54,647 nt of DNA from Oribacterium sp. (GTDB taxonomy: Bacteria > Bacillota_A > Clostridia > Lachnospirales > Lachnospiraceae): contig JAGAXP010000190.1 in the NCBI GenBank assembly GCA_017940955.1, positions 1 through 54,647 of the forward strand. Direction: 5' to 3'. This document shows positions 8,707 to 17,610 of the stretch, one piece after another. A program made the position numbers and the translations under genes. Position 1 is the stretch's first letter, and the number at the start of each line of letters is the position of its first letter. The notes beneath the pieces were generated by a model that saw only the letters and a program-made list of their open reading frames with translations, had not been told where the DNA came from and ran no database searches.

Positions 8707-9360
8707 TATATATTCTTTGATGAATATTTTACGGTAGTGATTGTAATTATAAAGATTTAAGATATTTCCATCATCATGAAGACACCATGGTTGATGCTGC
8801 GGGGGAACAACAATGTTATATCCTCGTTCTCTGAATTCCATGCTCTGAGAAAGGTCATAGAAATCCCAACCATCAAATAAATCTTCTCTCCATGTAATAT
8901 CCACACTGGTGGCAATCAGATGACCATCGATTACAGAAACAATTTCTATAGTCTCAGGTGTTTCATATAGTTCTGAAAGATATGGTTTATTCATGAATTC
9001 TCTTGTGAATATCCCTCCAATGCGAGGAGAACTCCACATGATAGCAGAGTCGTTGATTTTCGGGGCACCCACCATCCCTACCATTCCAATATGTTTATTG
9101 TAATTAAATATGTTAAGAAGATTAATAAGAAAATATTTATTTACTATAAATACATCCTGATGCAAATAAATCTTATATTTTGCGTCTGAAGCCTTCATGG
9201 CTTCGTTATATCCTGATGTAATTGATTTTGCATCTTTAATTGTCAGAATATCAATTGTGAAACCATCAGGTATGATAAGATTGCTGATGTAGAGCAGACA
9301 TTCTTCCAGATAAAGATCATCATTGTAACATATTATAAAGCAGAATTGCTGGTTATTCAT
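8698..9360 (-). CDS. Glycosyltransferase-like protein, StrF/PF13712 type
   Basis: The 220-residue product matches the pattern of the GT2-related family named after StrF (Glyco_tranf_2_5). It has CFIICYNDDLYLEECLLYI, then ITSGYNEAMKASDAKYKIYL, the characteristic HQDVFI motif near residue 92, and a GMVGMVGAP segment. The C-terminal half ends in a WREDLFDGWDFYDLSQSMEF block that corresponds to the acceptor/base region of GT2 enzymes. These proteins occur in glycan clusters and are probably active transferases, but their substrates are largely unknown. The start is well supported by GAGGGGGTCAT directly before ATG. Upstream lies the 188-codon gene of unknown function, 71 bp away on the same strand. 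Confidence 0.78.
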   Translation of the reverse strand: MNNQQFCFIICYNDDLYLEECLLYISNLIIPDGFTIDILTIKDAKSITSGYNEAMKASDAKYKIYLHQDVFIVNKYFLINLLNIFNYNKHIGMVGMVGAPKINDSAIMWSSPRIGGIFTREFMNKPYLSELYETPETIEIVSVIDGHLIATSVDITWREDLFDGWDFYDLSQSMEFRERGYNIVVPPQHQPWCLHDDGNILNLYNYNHYRKIFIKEYISN

Positions 9361-9431
9361 ATGACCCCCTCAGATTGTAGAATGAAATGACTACTGGTTA
9401 TATTATTTTATATTTATAGGTTACAGTTTTT

Positions 9432-9980
9432 TCAGACTCTTTTAGCTAGCTCCAGATATAAAGACGAATGATTATACTTTTGCCTTATTAAACACTCCTT
9501 TGCAAGAATGACATATATATGTTTCTCCATGCCCAGTATGTTTGTTGGGTCATCATAGGCAGCTTTAATTATAAAAGGAGAAATGCAGGCAAGAAAATCA
9601 TAGGTTTGGTCTTTAAAGATATCAGGTAAATCAAAGAGCAGTCGTCTTAACATTAAAACTGTTTTGTTATACTTCCGTATTAGCTCGTCATAGGCATAAA
9701 CATCATCCCAAAATAAGGGGAAAGCATAAGTTTTCTCATTCAATAATGCAAATTTAATCTGATTGATTTTTAAAAATTCAGATGTTAATAGATGGTCTTC
9801 GAGCTTTGAATTTAAATTGAAGTATTCGTCTGTGAACAACTCAAAATCTTCGAGGTTATGGCTGTATATACTGGTATTCAATAATCTTTTATAGTTTTCT
9901 ATATAGCCAAGATAATGATCTTTATTAGTTTCTAAAGATTCACAGGTATGGATAAATTGCCGTAATTCGTTAGTATCCAT
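9432..9980 (-). CDS. Hypothetical helical protein in the glycosylation island
   Basis: I do not recognise this 182-residue protein. It is rich in Leu, Tyr, Asn and Asp, predicted to be mostly helical, with no signal peptide, membrane segment or clear catalytic motif; a TPR-like helical bundle is possible (HNLEDFELFTDEYFNLNSKL). ATG 9980 is chosen because GGAGG lies 11 bases upstream; ATG 9998 is in frame but has no site and would overlap the preceding gene. The start is five bases from the stop of the disrupted CgeB-like gene, indicating translational coupling in an operon. A helper or acceptor-binding role in glycosylation is a guess. Confidence 0.6.
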   Translation of the reverse strand: MDTNELRQFIHTCESLETNKDHYLGYIENYKRLLNTSIYSHNLEDFELFTDEYFNLNSKLEDHLLTSEFLKINQIKFALLNEKTYAFPLFWDDVYAYDELIRKYNKTVLMLRRLLFDLPDIFKDQTYDFLACISPFIIKAAYDDPTNILGMEKHIYVILAKECLIRQKYNHSSLYLELAKRV

Positions 9981-9985
9981 TGATT

Positions 9986-11147
9986 TCAGTTCCTCCATTT
10001 CATAAGCAGTTCAACGGTTTGACGAATTCTTGCATCGGTTCCATCCTGATCCAGGGCATGATAATAACCGTTCAGTGCTATTATTTCTGCCTCATCCGGA
10101 TTACTGAGAAGCCATTGGATATCATTAACGGCTTTTTCAATATTGTCAAGTTCAAATAGTATAATGTCTGTTCCGTCCACATAATTTTCTTTAAGATATG
10201 TTGAGGAGTCTGACACACATACTGCTCCATTTAACATACCTGCAAAAGGCTTCTCACTGCTTCCTTTCTTAAACCATGGCATGATACTAAGATCTATTTT
10301 GGCATTTCCTATGAGATTATGGCATTCTAAAGGAGAAACTCTTTCATGAATACGGATATTATTTGAGAAAGGATTATCGTTATCCTCCCATCCTTCTCCA
10401 TAAATATCTACTTTAATTCCTGCGTCATCGAGGGCATGCATGATTAATAGCTTATATTCTCTTCTTGCGATATCTTCAATTTGCCTTGATATTTTGTCTT
10501 TTATAAATAATCTGTAAAGCATTGCATTATCAGCTTTAATTCCGGCTGCATTAAGATATTTTTCTACCGTTTCTTCTGCTGTGAGGGTCGGATCACTAAC
10601 AATATATTTTATAGCATTACGATATATATCGATTCCACCATCAGGAAAAGAACTTATCTGTAAAAGTGTATCATATTTAAATTGACAGTTTCCACAGTAA
10701 AGAACATCTATTCCCCTTTCTGAGAATGGTTTAATCTCATCACAAACCTTTACTCCGCTATCCGGAAGAAATATAGTTTCGTTAACTTTTGGATAAAACC
10801 TTTTTATAAAGTCTGCGTGATTTCATCAAGGCATATTACATGTAAATTACCAATAGGATTCTCCAGAATATCATAAAAGTTTCGAGGATGATCCAAAAGA
10901 AAAGTATATACAGGAATATCATGAGATTCCCATACATTTTGATTATTGCCATATGTAAAAGGAATACCACAACAATTGTAGCATAACATGCAGCAATTAT
11001 TACTTTCAATAATGCTGTCTAATTCATTATCTTTACCATCATAAGTATCTACATTTACAATCTTAACATAGATATCTGGATATTTTTTTAGGGAAATGAT
11101 CCATTGTTTAGTGAAAAAATTTATTAAACAATTTTTTTCTCCGACAT
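9986..11147 (-). pseudogene. CgeB-like glycosyltransferase interrupted by two frameshifts
   Basis: Three reading frames must be joined to give one protein. From ATG 11147 the frame runs MSEKK and hits a stop after an A7 tract; one extra A would restore NCLINFFTKQWIISLKKY. That second frame continues through DIPVYTFLLDHPRNFYDI and LHVICLDEIT, then shifts near 10818-10822 into ADFIKRFYPKVNETIFLPDS. The third frame includes the intact C-terminal part (IDLSIMPWFKKGSSEKPF, DSSTYLKENY), which closely matches the intact gene at 13587-14777. The family is CgeB/DUF3880 plus PF13524, GT-B type transferases. Either the gene is decayed or phase-variable at the A7 tract, or the sequence has errors. Confidence 0.8.
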
Positions 11148-11314
11148 TGTTCTAACAATTATATTGGTGATATTTTTACCTCTGAAATATGGATAAGGCG
11201 CTATATTAAAATAGGTTTAATATATTAAACTGTGTCTGATCAATGCAATAGTAGTGCGATTTGGAAAAAAAGGATAGTAGTGTGGAAATAAACGTAAATT
11301 TTTGTACAATTAAA

Positions 11315-12469
11315 TCAGACATTACCTTCTATTGTATTTATTATTTTTTCAATTCTGTCTGTGTATGTAAAATCTTTTTGGACTTTTTCAGTTCCTGCTC
11401 TTCTGATTTTGACTCTTAAATCATCATGCTTTAAATAGAAGTCTGCCTTAGCTGCAGCATCCTCTATGGAATCATATAGTACAAGCTCTCTGCCATTCTC
11501 AAAGTAGTATGATAGTTCTTCTGTGTATCCGGACAATAAAAATCCTCCAGAACCCATTATATCAAGAGCCCTTTGAGGAATGGCTGACCAGACGGCCCTG
11601 AAGGGAGGGTTTAAATTGATCTTTGATACTCTGAAAAAACATGGCATTTCCTTGTTGTAATCCATTTTGGGGAGAACTGTCAGCTTCGGCATAATATTTT
11701 TTTCATATTCAGTTATAGAACCGGTCACGAGAGCAGTGTTGAAGCGGGTACTCAGTATAGAAAGAAGAGACAATCGATCCATGTACGTGATATATGAAGC
11801 CAGTGAATATGAGAGCTGTTCAGGCGTGAGATCAAAACCTGTTGCTTTATTTATAGTCTCAACTACGGAATTCTGATGTTTCAACAGGTCCGGAATAAAA
11901 TAGCTGCCATATATTTTACGTTGTGCCTTAATGATGCCGTCCAGAAAACCTGTTTGATATTCATTAAGCTTTTTTCTAAGCTCAGGGTATGTAGATCTGT
12001 ATAAATTTCCAAGAAGAGAAACGTCATAGCTATAGTTATCGTTATCGTTTAAGCAGGGTGGTGTTTCAAAATCCGTGGCTAAAGGAAGATAATGAACAGT
12101 TTCAAGACCTTCTTCCATATACTTTAAGTATTCTCCGTGATCAAATATGAAAATATAATTTGTAGGATTATTCATTGTTTCCTGAGAAGGAAGATTCATC
12201 GGTGTATCATAAGTCCAGGAAACATACTTAAGGTTGTTCTTATAGCAAATTGAAGAAATAATTGGACTATAGTTTACAGTGAAAATAAAATCATAGTGAG
12301 TGGATTTTATATCGTTCTGAATCAGGCTTTCAAGCTTTTCATCATGATAGAAATCATCCGGTGTATAGTAATTCTTTTCTTCAATCTTATAGCCTGAACT
12401 TTCAAAAGCCTTTTTTATACTTTTTGTAGTGTAATGTTTGAATATATTACATAACAGGATAGTTTTCAT
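11315..12469 (-). CDS. CgeB-like glycosyltransferase (DUF3880/PF13524)
   Basis: The 384-residue product is a GT-B-like protein of the CgeB family. The N-terminal half has FDFIF-type strand YDFIFTVNYSPIISSICY, then KYVSWTYDTP, a family hallmark, VHYLPLATDF and VSLLGNLYRST. The C-terminal half has SKINLNPPFRAVWSAIPQRA and LDIMGSGGFLLSGY, the donor-binding signature, and ends with an FTYTDRIEKIINTI helix. Relatives are common in clostridial flagellin glycosylation islands. No strong Shine-Dalgarno sequence precedes ATG 12469. It is more divergent than the two tandem paralogues at 14915 and 16157. Confidence 0.85.
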   Translation of the reverse strand: MKTILLCNIFKHYTTKSIKKAFESSGYKIEEKNYYTPDDFYHDEKLESLIQNDIKSTHYDFIFTVNYSPIISSICYKNNLKYVSWTYDTPMNLPSQETMNNPTNYIFIFDHGEYLKYMEEGLETVHYLPLATDFETPPCLNDNDNYSYDVSLLGNLYRSTYPELRKKLNEYQTGFLDGIIKAQRKIYGSYFIPDLLKHQNSVVETINKATGFDLTPEQLSYSLASYITYMDRLSLLSILSTRFNTALVTGSITEYEKNIMPKLTVLPKMDYNKEMPCFFRVSKINLNPPFRAVWSAIPQRALDIMGSGGFLLSGYTEELSYYFENGRELVLYDSIEDAAAKADFYLKHDDLRVKIRRAGTEKVQKDFTYTDRIEKIINTIEGNV

Positions 12470-12553
12470 TAATTTATACCATTAAGTTCCAGTACTTAGT
12501 AAATCTTTCATTAAAACATTATGCTGTCAATGCTATTGAAAGTTAATTAATAT

Positions 12554-12784
12554 TTATAATATATGTGAACAACTTAGATCAGCAGTCTTTTGGCATACGA
12601 CATAAAAAATCCATGTAACTGCATCATCAGTAATCCTGACAGGACGACAATCACGCTGCCAGTCAGTAAGAACAAAATCCATACAGCCTTTCAGATACTT
12701 TGATATATAAGGATGTACTAATGGATTGATCAAATCATATATTTTATCAATATCAATTGTACAATAGCTTCCAAAAGTTTAAAG
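12554..12784 (-). pseudogene. Unidentified gene debris
   Basis: A minus-strand open stretch without a usable start reads SYCTIDIDKIYDLINPLVH and later LTDWQRDCRPVRITDDAV before TAA at 12554-12556. A short frame starting at ATG near 12850 (MKIPAFVTIYVRKPPNP) ends just upstream of it, so a frameshifted gene behind the promoter at 12863-12891 is plausible. I do not recognise the family. Confidence 0.35.
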
Positions 12785-12862
12785 TGTTAGTTTTGCACTT
12801 CACAGGATTTGGAGGTTTTCTGACGTATATTGTAACAAATGCAGGTATCTTCATAATCATTT

Positions 12863-12891
12863 ATATCGTTTAAAGATGAGAGATATATAAG
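12863..12891 (-). promoter_or_regulatory. Sigma-28-like promoter
   Basis: CTTATATA, 15 bases, CGATAT on the minus strand, matching the other sites apart from two -35 positions. It is about 390 bp from the gene at 11315-12469, with only gene debris between, so its original target may be lost. Confidence 0.55.
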
Positions 12892-12945
12892 TGTAGTCCT
12901 AATCTTTCTTGGTCATAGTAATTAGTTTATTGGGCTTATGTATTG

Positions 12946-12975
12946 AACATATAGTCGGAATTTAGACAATATGAA
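12946..12975 (+). repeat. 30-bp dyad element with GTCGGAA core
   Basis: CATATAGTC, eight bases, GACAATATG: arms complementary at 8 of 9 positions. It lies between the sigma-28-like site (55 bp to the left) and the Rpn nuclease remnant (to the right), as the 17466 copy lies between a sigma-28-like site and other Rpn-related sequence. Confidence 0.75.
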
Positions 12976-12982
12976 TTAAGAT

Positions 12983-13487
12983 AAGGTTACATTACCCGTG
13001 CCAGAGCTTTATGTTATTTATACAGGAGACATAAAGGGACACAATCCTGAAAAGCTAACACTAAGGGAAAGCTTTTTCGAAGGAGAAAATATTTGAGTTG
13101 AATGTGAGATTAAAATACTTTATGACGGAGCACAGGGAGATATCATTAACCAGTACGTGAGGTTCTGTCATGTCTTTAATGAGCAGATAAGGCTCTGCGG
13201 ACGAACAAGTAAAGCTGTAGAGGAGACAATTAGGGTCTGTCGGAATAAAGAAGTGTTGAAAGAATATCTTGATCAGGAGAAGGAGGAAATTATGGATATG
13301 ATGTTATCATTATTTGACGAAGAAACCTTAATGAAAAATCATGATGCTAATATTGAGCGGAAGAGCAGAAAAGACATAATTAATCTATTTAATGGAGAAT
13401 CATCGTGGAGAGGATGTGATTAGAGCCTCTAAAGACGAGCTGTATCTCGAAAGGCTCCTTGAGGACTTTAAGGATGTTAAGCTTTAA
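12983..13487 (+). pseudogene. Rpn-family nuclease (transposase_31-like) remnant
   Basis: Only the C-terminal half of a PD-(D/E)XK Rpn-type recombination-promoting nuclease is visible: KVTLPVPELYVIYTG, LTLRESFFEGENI, then an in-frame TGA at 13094-13096, KILYDGAQGDIINQYVRF, CHVFNEQIRLCGRTSKAVEE and EEIMDMMLSLFDEE. An open frame from ATG 13157 (88 codons) ends at 13423, and a further piece (EDVIRASKDELYLERLLEDF) continues in another frame to TAA at 13485-13487. The catalytic N-terminal part is absent. It is a multiply disabled relic, ended by a good terminator. Confidence 0.85.
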
Positions 13488-13520
13488 TGTAGCTTCAATG
13501 TGGTTATTCATAATAAAGTG

Positions 13521-13558
13521 ACTGCCGGTAAGCAGCAGAGTGCTTATCGGCAGTTTTA
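13521..13558 (+). terminator. Strong Rho-independent terminator
   Basis: ACTGCCGGTAAGCA pairs with TGCTTATCGGCAGT (14 bp, one G-U) around a six-base loop and is followed by TTTTAT. It lies after the Rpn relic and could also stop leftward transcription from the convergent glycosyltransferase gene. Confidence 0.9.
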
Positions 13559-13586
13559 TATATGAGGACAGACTTTGACAGCGATT

Positions 13587-14777
13587 TTACTCCTCTGTTT
13601 CAGACTTGAAGGCATTTACAGCAGTCAGAATATTTTTCACTATTTTATCCCAGGTATAGTTTTCATTGACAATGGAAATACCATTTAAAATTAAAAGCTT
13701 CGCTTTTATGGGATCCTTCAGAATATCATCAATGATTTCGGGAATCATGTTTAGCTTAGTTAGTTCGTAATAATATATGGAATTTCTGTTAATGAAATTT
13801 TCTTTTAAATAAGTACTGGAATCTGTCAATGGTATGGAATGACGAAGCAGTGTGTTGAACACTCGTTCATGTGTGCCATCTTTGAACCAGGGCATCACAT
13901 TAAGATTGATCCTTGCATCCGCCATGATATCAAGGGAGTCGGCAAAAGAAATCCTATCTGAAATATGGTGAAAATGTGGATGAGCATACTGAGGATAGTT
14001 TTCCCATCCCCGGCCTAAAACATGGAGATCTCGGCCGGATTCAAGTACAGAATTAATAACCTTCTCTCTATAGTACATCCTGATATACCAGTCGGCTTCT
14101 TCTCCGGATTCCATAACAGACAACCTGGTCAGATCGTCAGCATTGTAATCTTCGTAGGACAAGATCCTGTCAATGGCTGTGGGAAAAGAGGAAGATGCGT
14201 TGGCTCTCATAAAATCCACAGCATAAAGCAAAAGCTTCTGTACCGCACCGGAATATTTTTCTCTTATGACTTTTATATAATTTTCAGGCTTGTAGTAGGT
14301 GGCTGAAAACAATATGTCATATTTTTTGTTTTCAAAGGTGGGTGGTTCGTTGTCAGGAACAGTAGCCCCATGAGGAAGGAAGTAGACATTCCGGATGGTA
14401 TCGGAACAAAAACGTCTGCACCAGGTGACATGCTCAATATCACAGCAGAATCTGAGATAACTTTTTGGTAAAATCCTGTTGTAGTCTCCGAATCTGAATG
14501 GAGGATCCACAAATATAGAGATCACCGGAATCTGAAGTTCATTCCAAAGTTCAACATAGGCAGAACCGGTCACAGGCATCTGATCATAACCTATGGCGGC
14601 ATCAACCGGGGACTTTGCAAATTTGTAAAGGTCTTTAATGCTATGCCCCGGAGTATCATTAGCATTTCTCAGATCAAGAATAAAGGTTTCGTGACCAGAA
14701 AAATGCAGTTCTTTATTTATCTCATCTGTAAAATAATTGAAGGATTCTATTCCTGAGTAAAATAAAATGATTCTCAT
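13587..14777 (-). CDS. CgeB-like glycosyltransferase (second subtype)
   Basis: The 396-residue product belongs to the CgeB/PF13524 family but to a different subtype from its neighbours: RIILFYSGIESFNYFTDEIN at the start, ISIFVDPPFRFGDY in place of the SWxYDxP motif, NVYFLPHGA, and the C-terminal donor site INLNVMPWFKDGTHERVFN with DSSTYLKENF. The closest relative in the window is the frameshifted gene at 9986-11147. It is probably a cytoplasmic transferase acting on a protein-linked glycan. GAGGTAGTCA before ATG supports the start, and the sigma-28-like promoter 56 bp upstream makes it a separate transcription unit. Confidence 0.85.
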   Translation of the reverse strand: MRIILFYSGIESFNYFTDEINKELHFSGHETFILDLRNANDTPGHSIKDLYKFAKSPVDAAIGYDQMPVTGSAYVELWNELQIPVISIFVDPPFRFGDYNRILPKSYLRFCCDIEHVTWCRRFCSDTIRNVYFLPHGATVPDNEPPTFENKKYDILFSATYYKPENYIKVIREKYSGAVQKLLLYAVDFMRANASSSFPTAIDRILSYEDYNADDLTRLSVMESGEEADWYIRMYYREKVINSVLESGRDLHVLGRGWENYPQYAHPHFHHISDRISFADSLDIMADARINLNVMPWFKDGTHERVFNTLLRHSIPLTDSSTYLKENFINRNSIYYYELTKLNMIPEIIDDILKDPIKAKLLILNGISIVNENYTWDKIVKNILTAVNAFKSETEE

Positions 14778-14832
14778 TGACTACCTCATAGTAAAAGTCA
14801 TTGATCGGATACAGACAGATCCATGATAGTTA

Positions 14833-14861
14833 ATATCGTTATTATCTGTGGTATTTATAAG
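14833..14861 (-). promoter_or_regulatory. Sigma-28-like promoter
   Basis: CTTATAAA, 15 bases, CGATAT, reading toward the gene that starts at 14777. It lies between two co-directional transferase genes, so the downstream gene has its own start of transcription. Confidence 0.7.
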
Positions 14862-14914
14862 TGTTTATTTTAATGAAGAAAACAGTTGACTTATGGAGCG
14901 GAAGGTTTGATGGT

Positions 14915-16135
14915 CTAACTTGAGGGACTGAGAGTATGTACTTTGACTAAATCAATTATTTCTTTAACTCTTACGTTAAATGTATGCTGTTCTTTTATCT
15001 TTCTGTGAGCATTCCTTGCGATATCCATCCGTTCATTTTCATTGACAAGATAGTAATCTATCTTGTCGAGGAGATCTTTTCTGCTCTCATAATAAACAAA
15101 ATCCTCTCCTGGAACAAAATGGTACTGAAGATCACGCTGGAAATTAGACAACAGAAAACCACCTGAGCCTAAAATGTCAAAAACTCTGAGAGGTATGGCA
15201 TGCTGAATGCTTCTTAAGGTAATGTTCAGATTTATTTTGCTTAGCTTAAATACAAGTGGCATTTCCGTAAAATAGTTGGCGGGCCCCATGTTATGGACGC
15301 CCTTTGGCGAAAAAGAGTTATTTTGCTTATAAGTATATAGCTTTAAAGGGTGATGAGCTCCTATGAGAGTAAGGAGTTCCTTTCGCTCGATTATTGTGAT
15401 CTGCCTGTTTATGATGTAATTAGCATAAAGATATTCAAGGGTTTCTATACTGTCAGGATAAGGATATATGTTACTTGCTTTCTGTATCTTTTGAGTAATG
15501 TCCGGAGTCAGGCATTCTTCTACAAAATTCACACCGTCTACCTGCAGCTGACTGTTTATGATCCCATCGATATACCCGAGAGTATAGGGATCAAGCTTTG
15601 GAGCGATCTCCTCATAATACTGTTTCCGTTCCGTATAAAGTGAGCCAACAAAAGAAATATCTGCAGAATATTTCTTCTTATCAGTACCAGTCGGGATGAT
15701 GGAATCAAGTCTTTTTGTGGAAGCGGCAAGTGGGAGGTAATGCACATTTTTTATTCCACCTTCCATAAACTCCATATATTGTTTAGAGTCGAACATCAAA
15801 ACTATGTTACATGGATTTTTCATATTGTAATTGTAGAGAAAGATTTCAGGATTATCATAAATCCAAGAAACATAGATGATACCTTCTTTATTGCAAACCT
15901 TCGAAATGACAGGCAGAAAATTAAAAGAAAAAACGAAATCAGGACGATATTTTCTCAGGTCATTAAAAAAACGTTCTTCAAAATCCGGATCATTTCGTGC
16001 CTTGTCGGGATCGTATTTGTAGTCATACTTGATGATCTCAAGAGGACATCCATTTGAATCCCTGTACTGTTCAAAGGCTTCAAGCATGTCCATATTTGCA
16101 AAGAAAGTTTTTATATTTAGATGAAGAACCTTCAT
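14915..16135 (-). CDS. CgeB-like glycosyltransferase
   Basis: The 406-residue product shares its whole layout with the next gene: MKVLHLNIKTFFANMDMLEA at the start, PDFVFSFNFLPVISKVCN, the hallmark YVSWIYDNPE, VHYLPLAAST, ISFVGSLYTER and the C-terminal SKINLNITLRSIQHAIPLRV with FDILGSGGFLLSN. The latter is the nucleotide-sugar side of the GT-B fold. AAGGAGATCATA precedes the ATG, and the gap to the upstream paralogue is 21 bp, so the pair is an operon driven from 17372-17400. Its near-identical N-terminus survives in the relic at 3848-4018, showing local duplication. The function in flagellin glycosylation is inferred from the locus. Confidence 0.87.
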   Translation of the reverse strand: MKVLHLNIKTFFANMDMLEAFEQYRDSNGCPLEIIKYDYKYDPDKARNDPDFEERFFNDLRKYRPDFVFSFNFLPVISKVCNKEGIIYVSWIYDNPEIFLYNYNMKNPCNIVLMFDSKQYMEFMEGGIKNVHYLPLAASTKRLDSIIPTGTDKKKYSADISFVGSLYTERKQYYEEIAPKLDPYTLGYIDGIINSQLQVDGVNFVEECLTPDITQKIQKASNIYPYPDSIETLEYLYANYIINRQITIIERKELLTLIGAHHPLKLYTYKQNNSFSPKGVHNMGPANYFTEMPLVFKLSKINLNITLRSIQHAIPLRVFDILGSGGFLLSNFQRDLQYHFVPGEDFVYYESRKDLLDKIDYYLVNENERMDIARNAHRKIKEQHTFNVRVKEIIDLVKVHTLSPSS

Positions 16136-16156
16136 TATGATCTCCTTAAGTATAAA

Positions 16157-17341
16157 TTATGTTATTCCGGCTTCCTTCAGCAGCTGTTCAACTCTTATAT
16201 CAAAGGTATGATAATTCTTTATCTTTTTATAGGCGCTTTCAGCTATGGTTTTTCTTTCGTCTTCATGAAGGAGATAATGACTAACCTTGTTCACAAGATC
16301 GCTTTGTGACTCATAGAATACAAAGTCTACATCCGGCTCAAAAAATCTTAGGAAATCCTCCTGGTAATTACTTAAAAGAAATCCTCCGGAGCCCATGATA
16401 TCAAAGCATCTTAAGGGTATTCCCTTTTTTATACTTCTTAGACTGATATTGAGGTTTACATCAGATCCTTTAAAAACATGGGGCATATCCCGGTAATACG
16501 ATACAATGCCATGGTTTCTTATCCCGGGGGCGGAAAAAGATGTGTCCTTTGTATAAAGATCAACAGTATATTTTTCGGCGAGCTTCTTCAGGAGTTCAAC
16601 TCTTTCAATTCCTGTTATCCTCCTGTTTATTACATAATCTGCGTACAGATAGCTTTTTGTTTCTACACTTTCTTTATGTGGTTCAAGAGGAAGTGCGGCA
16701 TACATCTTTTCAAGGAGCGTCTCTGTGAGGGAACTTTCTATAAAATTGTATCCATGTATCTGCATTTGGGATTTCATCAATCCCTCGAGATAGCCGTGAA
16801 CATAGGGGTCAAGCTTTGTCAGCATTCGTTCATAGAAATTATGCTCTTCTGTGTAAAGAGAACCCACGAAGGATATCTTTGATCTATACAGAGCTTCATT
16901 GCCGGAATTCAAAGCATATGTATCAAGTCTTTCTGTCGACGCTGCAAGTGGCATAAAATGAACTGTTTTTATTCCCTGGGAAGCGAAGGTTTCATACATT
17001 TCGGAATCAAAGAGAAAGACCTCATTACAGCTATTCACAAGCGTATAGTGATATAAAGCCACCTGAGGATTATCATAAACCCATGAAATATACTTGAGAC
17101 CTGCTTTCTGGCATACCTTAGAAACCAGGGGGTAGTAATTAAAGGAAAAGGCAAGATCCGGAGATTCCTTCTTTATACTTTTAAGCATGTCTGATTCTTT
17201 TTCGGGATCACTCCATTTTCCGTCATTGGAGTAAGCATATTTAAAGATTTTGGTTTTCTTTCCGTGAAGCCTGTACTTCAGCAATGAATCAATGAAATCA
17301 TCGGCACAGAAGCTTACGACATCAATATAGAATACTTTCAT
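16157..17341 (-). CDS. CgeB-like glycosyltransferase, first gene of a tandem pair
   Basis: The 394-residue product parallels its neighbour: MKVFYIDVVSFCADDFIDSL, DLAFSFNYYPLVSKVCQ, YISWVYDNPQ, VHFMPLAASTERLDTY, ISFVGSLYTEE, then NLNISLRSIKKGIPLRCFDI and MGSGGFLLSNYQ. Spacing and motif order match, so the two arose by tandem duplication and may act in sequence or on different acceptor sites. I chose ATG 17341, with AGGTGA five bases upstream; ATG 17347 and GTG 17350 are in frame. The sigma-28-like promoter is about 30 bp upstream. Confidence 0.87.
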   Translation of the reverse strand: MKVFYIDVVSFCADDFIDSLLKYRLHGKKTKIFKYAYSNDGKWSDPEKESDMLKSIKKESPDLAFSFNYYPLVSKVCQKAGLKYISWVYDNPQVALYHYTLVNSCNEVFLFDSEMYETFASQGIKTVHFMPLAASTERLDTYALNSGNEALYRSKISFVGSLYTEEHNFYERMLTKLDPYVHGYLEGLMKSQMQIHGYNFIESSLTETLLEKMYAALPLEPHKESVETKSYLYADYVINRRITGIERVELLKKLAEKYTVDLYTKDTSFSAPGIRNHGIVSYYRDMPHVFKGSDVNLNISLRSIKKGIPLRCFDIMGSGGFLLSNYQEDFLRFFEPDVDFVFYESQSDLVNKVSHYLLHEDERKTIAESAYKKIKNYHTFDIRVEQLLKEAGIT

Positions 17342-17371
17342 TGGCATCACCTATACTATTCATAATAATTA

Positions 17372-17400
17372 ATATCGTTAATAATCAGAGTATTTATAAG
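17372..17400 (-). promoter_or_regulatory. Sigma-28-like promoter for the tandem CgeB-like operon
   Basis: CTTATAAA, 15 bases, CGATAT, followed by TAATTA, on the minus strand. This is one of the cleanest copies of the motif and lies directly upstream of the two-gene operon. Confidence 0.72.
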
Positions 17401-17465
17401 TGCCGGTTCATCAAAATGACTACACTGTATCAATGATGGAAAGAACTTTTTTGGTTCTTATGCTG

Positions 17466-17495
17466 TTCATATAGTCGGAAATTAGACAATATGAA
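17466..17495 (+). repeat. 30-bp dyad element, best copy
   Basis: TTCATATAGTC, eight bases (GGAAATTA), GACAATATGAA: arms complementary at 10 of 11 positions. It stands 66 bp to the right of the sigma-28-like -35 box. It could be an operator, a recombination-related site or an RNA hairpin; no family is recognised. Confidence 0.78.
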
Positions 17496-17565
17496 AACAG
17501 TTTATGTTGTGTTATGGTGTATGAAATCAAAAGATATGGAATGTTATCCAATCTGGTTTATATGA

Positions 17566-17595
17566 TTGGCAAAATAACTGGTCACATAATATAAT
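17566..17595 (+). promoter_or_regulatory. Sigma-A-type promoter
   Basis: TTGGCA, an 18-base spacer, then TATAAT, 16 bp before the ATG of the small gene at 17611. Both hexamers are close to consensus. Confidence 0.6.
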
Positions 17596-17610
17596 AAAAG
17601 TGAGAAAAGT

